This document shows, piece after piece, positions 34,754 through 42,671 of a DNA stretch of 64,000 nucleotides. The stretch is from Pseudomonas sp. LS.1a (GTDB lineage Bacteria > Pseudomonadota > Gammaproteobacteria > Pseudomonadales > Pseudomonadaceae), in assembly GCF_022533585.1 (NCBI RefSeq), contig NZ_CP092827.1:3202001-3266000 (forward strand), written 5' to 3'. The notes beneath the pieces were generated by a model, which saw nothing but the letters and a program-made list of their open reading frames with translations, had not been told where the DNA came from and searched no databases. Every line of letters starts with the position of its first letter. Positions within the stretch are counted from its first letter, which is position 1. Both the position numbers and the translations under genes were made by a program.

Positions 34754-34959
34754 CGCTTCTCCCCATGAGGTCAGAGCACGTGGGTTAAGGGTAGCAACGG
34801 CACTGCTTTTGGCCAGATGCGGGTGCCAAACTGTTCGCGCTCTAAGGGTGGGGGTGGTTGCTGCTTTTGAATCTATACCGGGACTGGGCTGACATCTGTA
34901 ATTGACTGTACCGGCCCTTTCGCGGGCACGAGGCCATATTCAAAAAGGAGCCCATCCCG

Positions 34960-35205
34960 ATGAACACGCCCCGCCTCATCGCCGTCATCATGCTCGCCGC
35001 GCTCTGCACCTCGGCCTGGGCGGCCACCGACCGCGCCGAACGGCGCCGCGAGGCCCGTGATGTACGGCAGGAAACCCGCCAGGACGCGCGGCAGACCAAA
35101 CAGGACTGCCGCCACGCCGACCAGCAAAGCAACGCCGGCTGCCGGCAGGACAAACGCCACACCAAGCAGCAAGGCCGTGAGCGCGCCCGCGACATAAAAT
35201 ACTGA
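34960..35205 (+). CDS. Small exported Arg/Gln-rich protein
   Basis: 81 residues. Signal peptide MNTPRLIAVIMLAALCTSAWA, then a highly charged helical segment made of near-repeats (RREARDVRQETRQDARQTKQDC, KRHTKQQGRERARD) with two cysteines. AAAAAGGAGCCC precedes ATG 34960. No named domain that I recognise. It is divergent from the DUF3300/DUF2950 pair, whose tail has similar composition, so a shared envelope role is possible but speculative. Confidence 0.78.
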   Translation: MNTPRLIAVIMLAALCTSAWAATDRAERRREARDVRQETRQDARQTKQDCRHADQQSNAGCRQDKRHTKQQGRERARDIKY

Positions 35206-35216
35206 GCGGGCGATGC

Positions 35217-35876
35217 TCAGCCGCCCAGGGCGATGATCGCCATGATCAGCGCCGCCCCGACCGCTGCCAGGACCACGCCGGTCAACAGGGTGCGGCCACC
35301 GGAATAGCGTGCCAGCAACCAGCCCGCAAGGAAGAGCATGGCCAGGGCGACCAGGTTCGACACGCGAATGGCCGTACCGGTGGTCTCGATCAGCAGGAAT
35401 GGAATGACCATCGGGAAGGTTGCCAATACCACCAACAGGAAAGTGGCCAGGGCTGCCTTGAGATCATCCAGCCCCAGGCGTAACGGCAGCGGGCGGGCAG
35501 CATCACGCAGCATCCGCCCGCGCAGCATCTCCAGGCCGTCTTCATCCAGTGCCAGGCCGATGCGCTCTGGCAGCGCATCGGCAATCAGCCTGCGCCCCTG
35601 GCTGGCTTCACCGGCTTGCAGGCGGGCCAACAGGGTCCGGCTACGGGTGCGCTCGGTCCAGGTACGCAGTAAATAGATGACCGCATCGGCCAGGCCCCAG
35701 GCCAGGTTGCAGCCGAACGCGGCGATCAGCATCAGCCGGGCATCTTCGCGCCCGGCCGTGGCCACGCTCAACGAGCCAATGAAGGTCATCGCCATCAACA
35801 GGCCGAAGATGACTTCGGTGATACGGTCGATCGGTTCCAGTACGCCCCATTTGCGCGGTTGCTCGGCTTGCCCCAT
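35217..35876 (-). CDS. Integral membrane protein, VIT1/CCC1-like
   Basis: 219 residues with five membrane segments: VIFGLLMAMTFIGSLSV, LMLIAAFGCNLAWGLADAVIYLL, ALATFLLVVLATFPMVIPFLL, VSNLVALAMLFLAGWLLA and LLTGVVLAAVGAALIMAIIAL. The five-helix plan with a cytosolic region between helices 2 and 3 resembles VIT1/CCC1 iron/manganese transporters. The metal-binding glutamates of that family are not obvious, so transport of metal is uncertain. GGGAGG precedes ATG 35876. Confidence 0.72.
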   Translation of the reverse strand: MGQAEQPRKWGVLEPIDRITEVIFGLLMAMTFIGSLSVATAGREDARLMLIAAFGCNLAWGLADAVIYLLRTWTERTRSRTLLARLQAGEASQGRRLIADALPERIGLALDEDGLEMLRGRMLRDAARPLPLRLGLDDLKAALATFLLVVLATFPMVIPFLLIETTGTAIRVSNLVALAMLFLAGWLLARYSGGRTLLTGVVLAAVGAALIMAIIALGG

Positions 35877-36006
35877 CGCACCCTCCCGGTTCCCCTGGAA
35901 CCATCGATAGTCACTATCGAGAATGGCAATTTCTGCCGAACCACATGGCCGAATAACCTAGCTCCATCGACTCGCCGCTCACGACCCCGGCCCCTGGAGC
36001 TACCTG

Positions 36007-36258
36007 ATGAACACCTTGGCCCGCCAGCTGTCCGCCACCCTTGCCGTTTTTGCCATCGCCATCATCAGCGGCTGTGCCAGCCACCCCGAACTGCGCCCCT
36101 ACACCGCCGAAGAAACCCGTCAACTGCAACTGGAAGCGCTGCAACGCCGCGGCCTGTCGCTGGACGACTATGAGCAGCAACGGCGGGTGATCCAGCGTGC
36201 CGGCAACCTGCCTGTGGTGACCGAAGCCACCGACGCTGACCGTTCGACCAGAGGCTGA
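36007..36258 (+). CDS. Small putative lipoprotein
   Basis: 83 residues. Type II signal peptide with lipobox: LAVFAIAIISGCAS, the cysteine being residue 23. The mature part (HPELRPYTAEETRQLQLEALQRRGLSLDDYEQQRR) is charged and helical. CTGGAG lies 8 bases before ATG 36007. Stand-alone gene, no function assigned. Confidence 0.8.
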   Translation: MNTLARQLSATLAVFAIAIISGCASHPELRPYTAEETRQLQLEALQRRGLSLDDYEQQRRVIQRAGNLPVVTEATDADRSTRG

Positions 36259-36371
36259 GTGAATCGCCAGCGGATGCCTCCCGTAACGGGCTACGAGGTG
36301 AGGTTGATCCATTATAGTCAGCCATACACTGCGGGCCTCGACAGCCATGCCCTGCCACGTTCCTCACCCCT

Positions 36372-37244
36372 TCAACGGCGCGGCGCCAGTGCCAGGGCGA
36401 TACCGCCCAGCACCACCACGCACGCCACCAGCAAGCGCAACGACAATGGCTCACCGATCAGGCCAACCCCGCCCAACGCCGCAATCACCGGGACGCTTAG
36501 CTGCAGGGTCGCCGCCTGCTGCGCACTGACCTGCCTGACCACGCCGTACCACACGGCATAGCCCGCACCCGAGGCCAGCACGCCGGAGCCCAACGCATAC
36601 AGCAAACCGGGCGGAGTCAGGTGCAAGCCGGCCCCCAGCAACAGCATAGGTACCAGCAGCACCAGGCAAGGCAGGCTCCGTGCGAAATTGCCGGCAGTAT
36701 CGGCCAGCGGCCTGGGTGAGCCTTTGCCCAGCAGTGTGTAAACGCCCCAGGCCACGCCGGACAGGGCCATCAGTAAAGCACTGGCAAAGGGTGGCGCCGA
36801 GATACCGGGCAACAGCAGCACCAGCAGGCCGGCAAAGGCGATCAGCATGCCCAGCAGCATCCGCGCGGTGATGCGTTCACCCTTGTACCAGGCGAAGCCG
36901 AACATGGTGATCTGCACCGCACCGAACAGCAGCAACGCACCCGCGCCTGCGCCCAGCTGCAGGTAGGCCGCAGAAAACAGGAACGCGTACAGGAACAGGG
37001 CCAGGCCGCCCCGCCAGCTGCCCCCCATGGCGAGCGCAGGTTTGCGCAGGCGGAGCAACAGCAGCAGGAACAGTGCACCACTGGCCAGGCGCACCACGGT
37101 GAAGGATGCCGGATCGATGGCCCCATCCTTCAGCGCCAGCCGACAGAACACCGAATTGGCAGCGAAGGCCACCAGGCTGAAAAGTGCAGGCCAGACCCAG
37201 GCCCGGGTCTTGCGGTCAGCGAGCGTGGTGGTGCCGGTGCTCAT
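36372..37244 (-). CDS. EamA/DMT-superfamily transporter
   Basis: 290 residues with ten membrane segments in two EamA repeats: first repeat from WVWPALFSLVAFAANSVFCRLAL to LLVLLLPGI, second from ALLMALSGVAWGVYTLLGKGS to LGGIALALAP. The end of repeat 2 has SVPVIAALGGVGLIGEPLS, the typical proline-containing EamA block. It is likely a metabolite or amino acid exporter; the substrate is unknown. ATG 37244 follows AGAGGTGACC; an upstream extension is not needed. Confidence 0.88.
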   Translation of the reverse strand: MSTGTTTLADRKTRAWVWPALFSLVAFAANSVFCRLALKDGAIDPASFTVVRLASGALFLLLLLRLRKPALAMGGSWRGGLALFLYAFLFSAAYLQLGAGAGALLLFGAVQITMFGFAWYKGERITARMLLGMLIAFAGLLVLLLPGISAPPFASALLMALSGVAWGVYTLLGKGSPRPLADTAGNFARSLPCLVLLVPMLLLGAGLHLTPPGLLYALGSGVLASGAGYAVWYGVVRQVSAQQAATLQLSVPVIAALGGVGLIGEPLSLRLLVACVVVLGGIALALAPRR

Positions 37245-37352
37245 GGTGTGGTCACCTCTGAGATCAATTGTTGTTATAGCGGCCATGCTGCTAGGGCCAG
37301 CACCGATATACAACACTGTGTTTAGCTGGTGCCACCACCGAATCGCCTACAT

Positions 37353-37763
37353 CTACAGCGCTGCTACCGCCTCGATCTCCACCAGCATGCCGTCCAGCGC
37401 CAGCCGGGGTACCGGTATCAGCGTGCAGGTCGGTTTCATGGACGAGCCCCAGGCCTTGTCAGCCTCGATTACCCACTCACGCAGGCGCGTTTCGGAATGC
37501 TCGACGATCAGCAGGGTCAGCTTGAACACCTGGGCCAGGCTGGCGCCTTTCGAGGCCAAGGCAATCTCCAGGTTGGCCAGCGCCTGGCGGGCCTGCTCGG
37601 CGAACAGCGGCGACAGTTGCCCGTTGCGGTTCTCCCCGCCCTGACCGGCGATGAACAGCAGGCGGCTGTCAGCATGAACTTCGGCGACATGGGAATAGGC
37701 ATTGCCGCTGGGGTCGTACAGGCCTTCGGGGTTGCTCAGCTGGAACGCGGTTGAATGACTCAC
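37353..37763 (-). CDS. RidA-family protein, GTG start
   Basis: 136 residues. RidA/YjgF fold: NAYSHVAEVHADSRLLFIAGQGGENRNGQL near residues 22-50, ARQALANLEIALASKGASLAQVFKLTLLIVEH, and C-terminal CTLIPVPRLALDGMLVEIEAVA. The start is GTG 37763 (MSHSTAFQLSNPEG) behind CGAGGG. It lacks the canonical RidA arginine in the final block (PRLALDGMLVEIE), so it is probably not an imine deaminase of the archetypal type. Separate from the copy at 17189. Confidence 0.82.
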   Translation of the reverse strand: MSHSTAFQLSNPEGLYDPSGNAYSHVAEVHADSRLLFIAGQGGENRNGQLSPLFAEQARQALANLEIALASKGASLAQVFKLTLLIVEHSETRLREWVIEADKAWGSSMKPTCTLIPVPRLALDGMLVEIEAVAAL

Positions 37764-37985
37764 GGTAAGCCCTCGATCAGTTGAAAGAACGACGGAGTAT
37801 CGGACCTTGAGTTAACTTGAGGTCAAGCGCGAAAGAGACGGCTAACGCGAAGCGCGGCACCGCAGTGTAGGACGTTTCGCACAGCGCCCTGGCTTTCGTG
37901 AACCACGCGTCTGTATGCGCAGTGGCCATCAGGCGCTAGATTGCAAGGCCCGGCATGGAGGCCTGCATGCAACAAGGAAAACACC

Positions 37986-38306
37986 ATGAGCAAACATGAA
38001 TTTCTACTCGCCTACACCATCAAGCCACGCGACCCGCAGCGGGACGAATACGATGCGGCACAGGCGCGCCAGCATCTGCGCGAGAACATCGGGCTGGACA
38101 CCGTGGAACACATCGAAACCACCCTGCTCGGGCTGGTGGAACTCGCCGCCATTTCAAAGTCTGACAAGGCCCTCGAAGCCGAGAGGCTTGTCCGTGATCG
38201 CATCCACGAGGAGCTCAAGGGCCTGCGGGTATTGTCGAAAGTGAAGTTCTACGGCTGCCTGATGGTGGATGGGCTGGGGCCAGCAATCCGCTTCGACATT
38301 GCCTAG
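37986..38306 (+). CDS. Conserved protein of unknown function
   Basis: 106 residues from ATG 37986, with AAGGAAAA 6 bases upstream. No signal peptide or membrane segment. The sequence MSKHEFLLAYTIKP followed by a helical, charged middle and KVKFYGCLMVDGLGPAIRFD looks like a compact alpha/beta protein. I do not recognise a domain. It stands alone between REP-poor gaps. Confidence 0.72.
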   Translation: MSKHEFLLAYTIKPRDPQRDEYDAAQARQHLRENIGLDTVEHIETTLLGLVELAAISKSDKALEAERLVRDRIHEELKGLRVLSKVKFYGCLMVDGLGPAIRFDIA

Positions 38307-38348
38307 CGTATGAGCGGCATCAGGCCCACAGCCTGATGCCGCACACCG

Positions 38349-38561
38349 TCATTTTTCCTGCAGTACCGCCCTGCCCTTCACCGCGCGAGGCCCGCGCCAG
38401 GCCCAGAACAGCAAGCCGGGGAATGGCGCGTAGACCACGAAGACGATCCACAGCATCTTGCGCTCGGCGCGCCGGTCACTGCCGATGATGTGCCAGATGG
38501 CCCAGATTTCCAGCAGGACCACAAAGGCCGCGATGACGATCCAGATCGTTCCGATTTCCAT
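38349..38561 (-). CDS. Small membrane protein, PLDc_N-like
   Basis: 70 residues from ATG 38561 with GGGAGAGC upstream. Two membrane helices: IGTIWIVIAAFVVLLEIWAIWHII and MLWIVFVVYAPFPGLLFWAW. The pattern of a hairpin with a W-x-W and a basic loop (GSDRRAERK) resembles the N-terminal membrane domain of cardiolipin synthases (PLDc_N), also found as free small proteins. Function unknown. Confidence 0.75.
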   Translation of the reverse strand: MEIGTIWIVIAAFVVLLEIWAIWHIIGSDRRAERKMLWIVFVVYAPFPGLLFWAWRGPRAVKGRAVLQEK

Positions 38562-38713
38562 GAGCGCTCTCCCATTTGGCATGTAATGGGTTGGGTTGCA
38601 GAGGCTGCCGAGGGTTCAGATTGATTTGGCTGATCGTACGGCTCCAAGGTATGCGCTCCCACAGGTTGCGCACATGAGTGCCATCTCCACAGGACGCAAC
38701 GCAGGGGCTTCAC

Positions 38714-39184
38714 TCAATGCTGTGGTGCATTCTCCAGCGCCGCCTTCAACGCCGGCGCATCGGCAAACGCTCGCTGGCTCACCAGCTTGCCCTGCTCCAG
38801 TTGCAACCACTGCACCTGGCCATCCTGCCCGGGATAACGGCTGGCCACCCGCCCTTCACGGTCAAGCAGCACCCGGTAGTTGTAATCGCGCATGGCGGGG
38901 ATGGCGAACAGCTTGCTGATCAGTGCCGGCATGCGCTGGATGTCGGCAACAAACACCGCATCGCGCGCTTCCAGGTAACCCTTGGGCTGTTCGGCCAGTG
39001 CCGCCTTCACCAGCTTGGCACCGTCCATGTCGCGCGCCACCAGCAGAATGTGTGTACCGGCGTCGAGGCTGTAGGCCTGGTCGTACTGGTCCAGCAGCGT
39101 CCACGGGGCGAGCTTGTCGCCGGGTTCCAGGGCACTGGCCAGCAATGGCATCAGACAAAGCAACAGGGCAGCGGCGTATTTCAT
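38714..39184 (-). CDS. Periplasmic thioredoxin-like protein without CxxC
   Basis: 156 residues from ATG 39184 (MKYAAALLLCLMPLLASALE), chosen because TGAGGATG lies 9 bases upstream and it begins the signal peptide. The mature part (GDKLAPWTLLDQYDQAYSLDAGTHILLVARDMDGAKLVKAAL) has the order of a thioredoxin/AhpC-like fold, but there is no CxxC. FAIPAMRDYNYRVLLDREG matches the later part of that fold. It may be a redox-inactive relative. No partner gene nearby. Confidence 0.75.
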   Translation of the reverse strand: MKYAAALLLCLMPLLASALEPGDKLAPWTLLDQYDQAYSLDAGTHILLVARDMDGAKLVKAALAEQPKGYLEARDAVFVADIQRMPALISKLFAIPAMRDYNYRVLLDREGRVASRYPGQDGQVQWLQLEQGKLVSQRAFADAPALKAALENAPQH

Positions 39185-39270
39185 CAGGGGCATCCTCAGT
39201 GACGGGAGCATCAGCATAGCGGCAACGTGCCAAGCCAGACAGGTTGCCTGAATACGACCTGGAATACGAC

Positions 39271-40353
39271 ATGGCCACCCGGGAGATTGTCTTTCCCCCG
39301 ACCTCCCGCCACACTCTCCAGGCCAGCCAGGAAGCGGAGTCCAGAGTGCCCACGCCACGCCAGTTCAGCAAGAAGACCAGCACCAGCAACATGCTGCGGC
39401 TGAAGTCCACCAGCGCCAATGCCCAGGCCCCCTATCGGGTCGATTTCGTATTGCTCGAACACTTTTCGATGGCCAGCTTCACCGTGGCCATGGACGTACT
39501 GGTCACGGCCAACCTGCTGCGCGCCGACAGCTTCCAGTTCACCCCGCTGTCGCTCGAAGGCGACCGCGTGCTCAGCGACCTGGGGTTGGAGCTGGTAGCC
39601 ACCGAGTTGTCTGCCGAGGCGCTGAAGGAGCTGGACCTGCTGGTGATCTGTGGCGGCTTGCGCACGCCCTTGAAGTACCCGGAGCTTGACCGGCTGCTGG
39701 ACGATTGCGCGGCCCACGGCATGGCCCTGGGAGGGTTGTGGAATGGCGCGTGGTTCCTCGGCCGCGCCGGGGTGCTGGACGACTATGGCTGCAGTATCCA
39801 CCCCGAGCAGCGCGCCAGCCTGTCCGAGCGCAGCCCGCAAACGCGGATCACCCCGGCCAGCTTCACCCTCGACCGCGACCGCCTCAGCGCCGCCAGCCCC
39901 AATGGCGCCATGGAGCTGATGCTCGGCCTGGTGCGCCGGCTGTATGGCGACGGCCTGGCCGAAGGCGTCGAGGAGATCCTGTCATTCTCCGGTGCCCGCT
40001 ACCGCCAGGTCGGCCCGGGCGCGAAGAAGTCCATGAGCCTGCACCTGCGCACCATCGTCGAGCTGATGGAGAACAACCTCGAGGAAACCCTCAGCCTCGA
40101 CCAACTGGCCGCCTACAGCGGGCGCTCGCGCCGGCAGATCGACCGCCTGTTCCAGGCTCAGCTGGGTACTTCGCCGCGACGCTACTACATGGAGTTACGC
40201 ATTACCAAAAGCCGCCGCCTGCTGCAGTATTCCGACCTGTCGGTGATGGAAGTGGCAGTGGCCTGCGGGTTTGTTTCGGTGTCGCACTTCAGCAAATGCT
40301 ATGCGGCGTACTTTGGCTACCCGCCGTCGCGTGAGCAGCGGCTGGGCGAGTGA
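39271..40353 (+). CDS. AraC-family regulator with DJ-1/PfpI-type N-terminal domain
   Basis: 360 residues from ATG 39271. The start is uncertain: TTG 39244 and ATG 39391 (MLRLKSTS, giving 320 residues) are alternatives, and none has a good ribosome binding site. The amidotransferase-like domain covers VDFVLLEHFSMASFTVAMDVL to GGLWNGAWFLGRAGVLD; the DNA-binding part has two HTHs (LSLDQLAAYSGRSRRQIDRLFQ and SVMEVAVACGFVSVSHFSKCYAAYFG). Relatives include GbdR, CdhR and ArgR of Pseudomonas, which respond to small nitrogen compounds. No target operon is adjacent. Confidence 0.86.
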   Translation: MATREIVFPPTSRHTLQASQEAESRVPTPRQFSKKTSTSNMLRLKSTSANAQAPYRVDFVLLEHFSMASFTVAMDVLVTANLLRADSFQFTPLSLEGDRVLSDLGLELVATELSAEALKELDLLVICGGLRTPLKYPELDRLLDDCAAHGMALGGLWNGAWFLGRAGVLDDYGCSIHPEQRASLSERSPQTRITPASFTLDRDRLSAASPNGAMELMLGLVRRLYGDGLAEGVEEILSFSGARYRQVGPGAKKSMSLHLRTIVELMENNLEETLSLDQLAAYSGRSRRQIDRLFQAQLGTSPRRYYMELRITKSRRLLQYSDLSVMEVAVACGFVSVSHFSKCYAAYFGYPPSREQRLGE

Positions 40354-40383
40354 GGTTCAAGGCTTGTTGAGGTGTCGCCTGGG

Positions 40384-40480
40384 CCGGCCCTTTCGCGGGT
40401 AAACCCGCTCCCACAGGTACTGTGCGAATCTTTGGGACAGCGGTGATCCTGTGGGAGCGGGTTTACCCGCGAAGAGGCCA
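40384..40480. repeat. REP inverted pair
   Basis: GGCCCTTTCGCGGGTAAACC continuing into CGCTCCCACAGG faces CCTGTGGGAGCGGGTTTACC continuing into CGCGAAGAGGCC. It lies between the convergent AraC and TetR genes. Confidence 0.9.
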
Positions 40481-40499
40481 GCCAGGCACTGGAAAACCT

Positions 40500-41183
40500 T
40501 CAGGGGCGGCGCTCGATCTGGATGTACCGCAGCACAGCATCACAAATCATGACCTTGTGACGCAGCTTGACCTGCTCATCGGACAGGTCGATCTGGAAGA
40601 TCTCGCCAAAGGTGTGGCGGTTCGACACCCGGTAGAAGCAGAACGCGCTCATCAGCATGTGCAGGTCGATGACCTCGATACCGGCGCGGAACACACCTTC
40701 CTGTACACCGCGACGCAGGGTATTGCCCAAGGCCTCGAGCACCAGGCTGCTCATTTCGCGAATGGCCGGCGACTGCTTGACGTACTCGCCATAGTGGATG
40801 TTTTCGGTGCAGATGATCCGCACGAAATCGACGTTGCGGTCGTGGTGATCGAAGGTGAACTCCACCAGCCGGCGAATCGCCTGCTCGGCCGGCAGCGACT
40901 CCAGGTCCAGGCTTTGCTCGGTCTTGCGGATATCGCCGTACAGCTTGACCAGGCACTCGCAGTACAGCTGCTCCTTGCTGCCGAAGTAGTAGTAGATCAT
41001 GCGCTTGGAGGTGGCGGTGCGCTCGGCGATGGCGTCGACGCGGGCACCAGCCAGCCCTTGCTGGACGAACTCGTGGATGGCGGCCTGGAGGATGTCCTCG
41101 CGCGTTTTCTCGGGGTTGTTCTTGCGCGTCTTGCGCCCCCCTTCGGTTTCAGGCTGGCCGAGGCTGACTACGGAATCACTCAT
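40500..41183 (-). CDS. TetR-family transcriptional regulator
   Basis: 227 residues from ATG 41183; GTG 41189 is the alternative. The N-terminal HTH spans KTREDILQAAIHEFVQQGLAGARVDAIAERTATSKRMIYYYFGSKEQLY in pieces, near residues 25-75. The C-terminal ligand domain follows (EFTFDHHDRNVDFVRIICTENIHYG). It faces a decayed transporter fragment and, beyond it, the sulfonate-type binding protein gene, so its original target may have been the transporter. Confidence 0.88.
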   Translation of the reverse strand: MSDSVVSLGQPETEGGRKTRKNNPEKTREDILQAAIHEFVQQGLAGARVDAIAERTATSKRMIYYYFGSKEQLYCECLVKLYGDIRKTEQSLDLESLPAEQAIRRLVEFTFDHHDRNVDFVRIICTENIHYGEYVKQSPAIREMSSLVLEALGNTLRRGVQEGVFRAGIEVIDLHMLMSAFCFYRVSNRHTFGEIFQIDLSDEQVKLRHKVMICDAVLRYIQIERRP

Positions 41184-41265
41184 ACCCACTCACAGGCTGT
41201 TTATTGGAATACGGGGATTATCCGCGAGCGCGGCCATGCAGGGAAGCGCGCTGTTGGTCGGGTAG

Positions 41266-41517
41266 CCATCACCCACGGCTGCTGGGGGGCATGCCTTTGG
41301 CTGGGTTGGCGCGGTCAGCCAGCGGGCACTGATTGCCGGCGCCACCCGCGCCATCAGCATGGAACACGTGGTCACGCTGGTGGCAGTGCTGGTCGGTGCC
41401 TTGCTTCCCGATGAAACCGTGAGCCTGTTGCAGGCCGCCGGAGGCCTGGTAATCCTGCTTGGCTGCATGCTGGTACTGGGCCTGCTGCCCACACGCAAAC
41501 GGCGCCTGCCCAACTGA
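41266..41517 (+). pseudogene. Remnant of an EamA-type transporter (C-terminal end)
   Basis: 83 codons remain open, ending at TGA 41515-41517. The readable tail AISMEHVVTLVAVLVGALLPDETVSLLQAAGGLVILLGCMLV (read in pieces) has two hydrophobic helices with the layout of the last two helices of an EamA repeat. An in-frame TAG at 41263 blocks the upstream part, and no start, ribosome binding site or first nine helices are found. It is probably what is left of a transporter once divergent from the TetR gene. Confidence 0.6.
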
Positions 41518-41677
41518 ACGCAGGGGGCAATCGCCTTTGGGCGACGGCCCTGATAAAACAAAAGGATATAAAAATAACAAAATAGTCTAACAAACATGCA
41601 TATTAAAAATTGAAAGCCAAACGCCACCTCCTTAGTCTGGGCACATCGTTTTCCAGCCGATTCAAGGAGCAATACCC
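41518..41677. promoter_or_regulatory. A/T-rich leader upstream of the sulfonate-type binding protein
   Basis: 160 bases without a gene. The segment 41552-41612 is unusually A/T-rich (for example AAAACAAAAGGATATAAAAATAACAAAATAG), unlike the surrounding DNA, and probably holds the promoter. AAGGAG at 41663-41668 is the ribosome binding site of the next gene. Confidence 0.5.
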
Positions 41678-42658
41678 ATGTCCGCCCGTGCCTTCTCCCC
41701 CCTGCGCCGTCTGTTGATCGGCGGCTTGCTGGCCAGTGTCGCCAGCACCCTGCTGCCCTGGTCCCAAGCCCTGGCCGACGAAGCCAAGACCCTGCGCATC
41801 GGCTACCAGAAATTCAACAGTATCAACATCCTCAAGGGCAGCGGCGCCCTGGAGAAGGCACTGGCGCCGCAAGGCGTGAAAGTCAGCTGGCACGAGTTCG
41901 CCGCCGGCCCGCAACTACTCGAAGCCCTGAGCACCGGCGCCATCGACCTCGGCCATGCTGCCGATGCACCCTCGGTGTTCGCCCAGGCCGCGGGCAAGCC
42001 GGTGGTGTACCTGGCCGCCGAGCAACCCTACCCACGCGGCATCGGCCTGGTGGTGCGCGAGCAGGATCACCTGAGCAGCGTGCAAGACCTCAAGGGTAAG
42101 CGCGTGGCCACCGGCCGCGGCTGGAACGCCCAGTACCTGCTGGCCGTTGCCCTGGAACAGGCCGGCCTCAGCTACCGGGACATCACCCCGGCCTACGTCA
42201 ACAACGCCGCCGATGCCGTGGCGGCACTGCAATCGGGCAGCGTCCAGGCCGTGACCCTGTGGGACCCGTTCCTCGCCGCCGCAGAAAGCCAGCCGGGCCT
42301 GAAGAACCTGCGCGACGGTAGCGGCTTGTCCAACAACCGCACCTTCTACCTGTCCACCGCCAGCTTCGCCGACCAGCACCGCGCGTTGCTGAAGATCTTC
42401 TTTGCCGAACTGGGCAAGGTCAGCCAGTGGGCCAATGCCAAGCCTGCGGAAGTCGCCGCGCTGCTGGCCCCGCAATTGGGGATCAATGCCAACGTACTGC
42501 AAGTGGCCAGCGAACGACGCAACTACAACGCCGTGGCCATTACCCCGCAGATCGTTGCCGAGCAACAGAAACTGGCCGATACCTTCCAGGACCTGGGCCT
42601 GATTCCACGCAAGCTGCAGGTGGCCGACGCGGTCTACCCGGCTTCCGTCTTGCCTTGA
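41678..42658 (+). CDS. Aliphatic sulfonate-type ABC transporter periplasmic binding protein
   Basis: 326 residues. Signal peptide ends ALA in LASVASTLLPWSQALA. The mature protein has the SsuA/TauA/NMT1-like pattern: TLRIGYQKFNSINILKGSGALEKALAPQG, WHEFAAGPQLLEALSTGAIDLGHAADAPSVFAQ and LKGKRVATGRGWNAQYLL, each read in parts. Such proteins bind sulfonates, taurine or related compounds for uptake. No permease or ATPase gene follows; instead a flavin monooxygenase begins 13 bases downstream. AAGGAG precedes ATG 41678. Confidence 0.88.
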   Translation: MSARAFSPLRRLLIGGLLASVASTLLPWSQALADEAKTLRIGYQKFNSINILKGSGALEKALAPQGVKVSWHEFAAGPQLLEALSTGAIDLGHAADAPSVFAQAAGKPVVYLAAEQPYPRGIGLVVREQDHLSSVQDLKGKRVATGRGWNAQYLLAVALEQAGLSYRDITPAYVNNAADAVAALQSGSVQAVTLWDPFLAAAESQPGLKNLRDGSGLSNNRTFYLSTASFADQHRALLKIFFAELGKVSQWANAKPAEVAALLAPQLGINANVLQVASERRNYNAVAITPQIVAEQQKLADTFQDLGLIPRKLQVADAVYPASVLP

Positions 42659-42671
42659 GCGGAGCGCCCCC

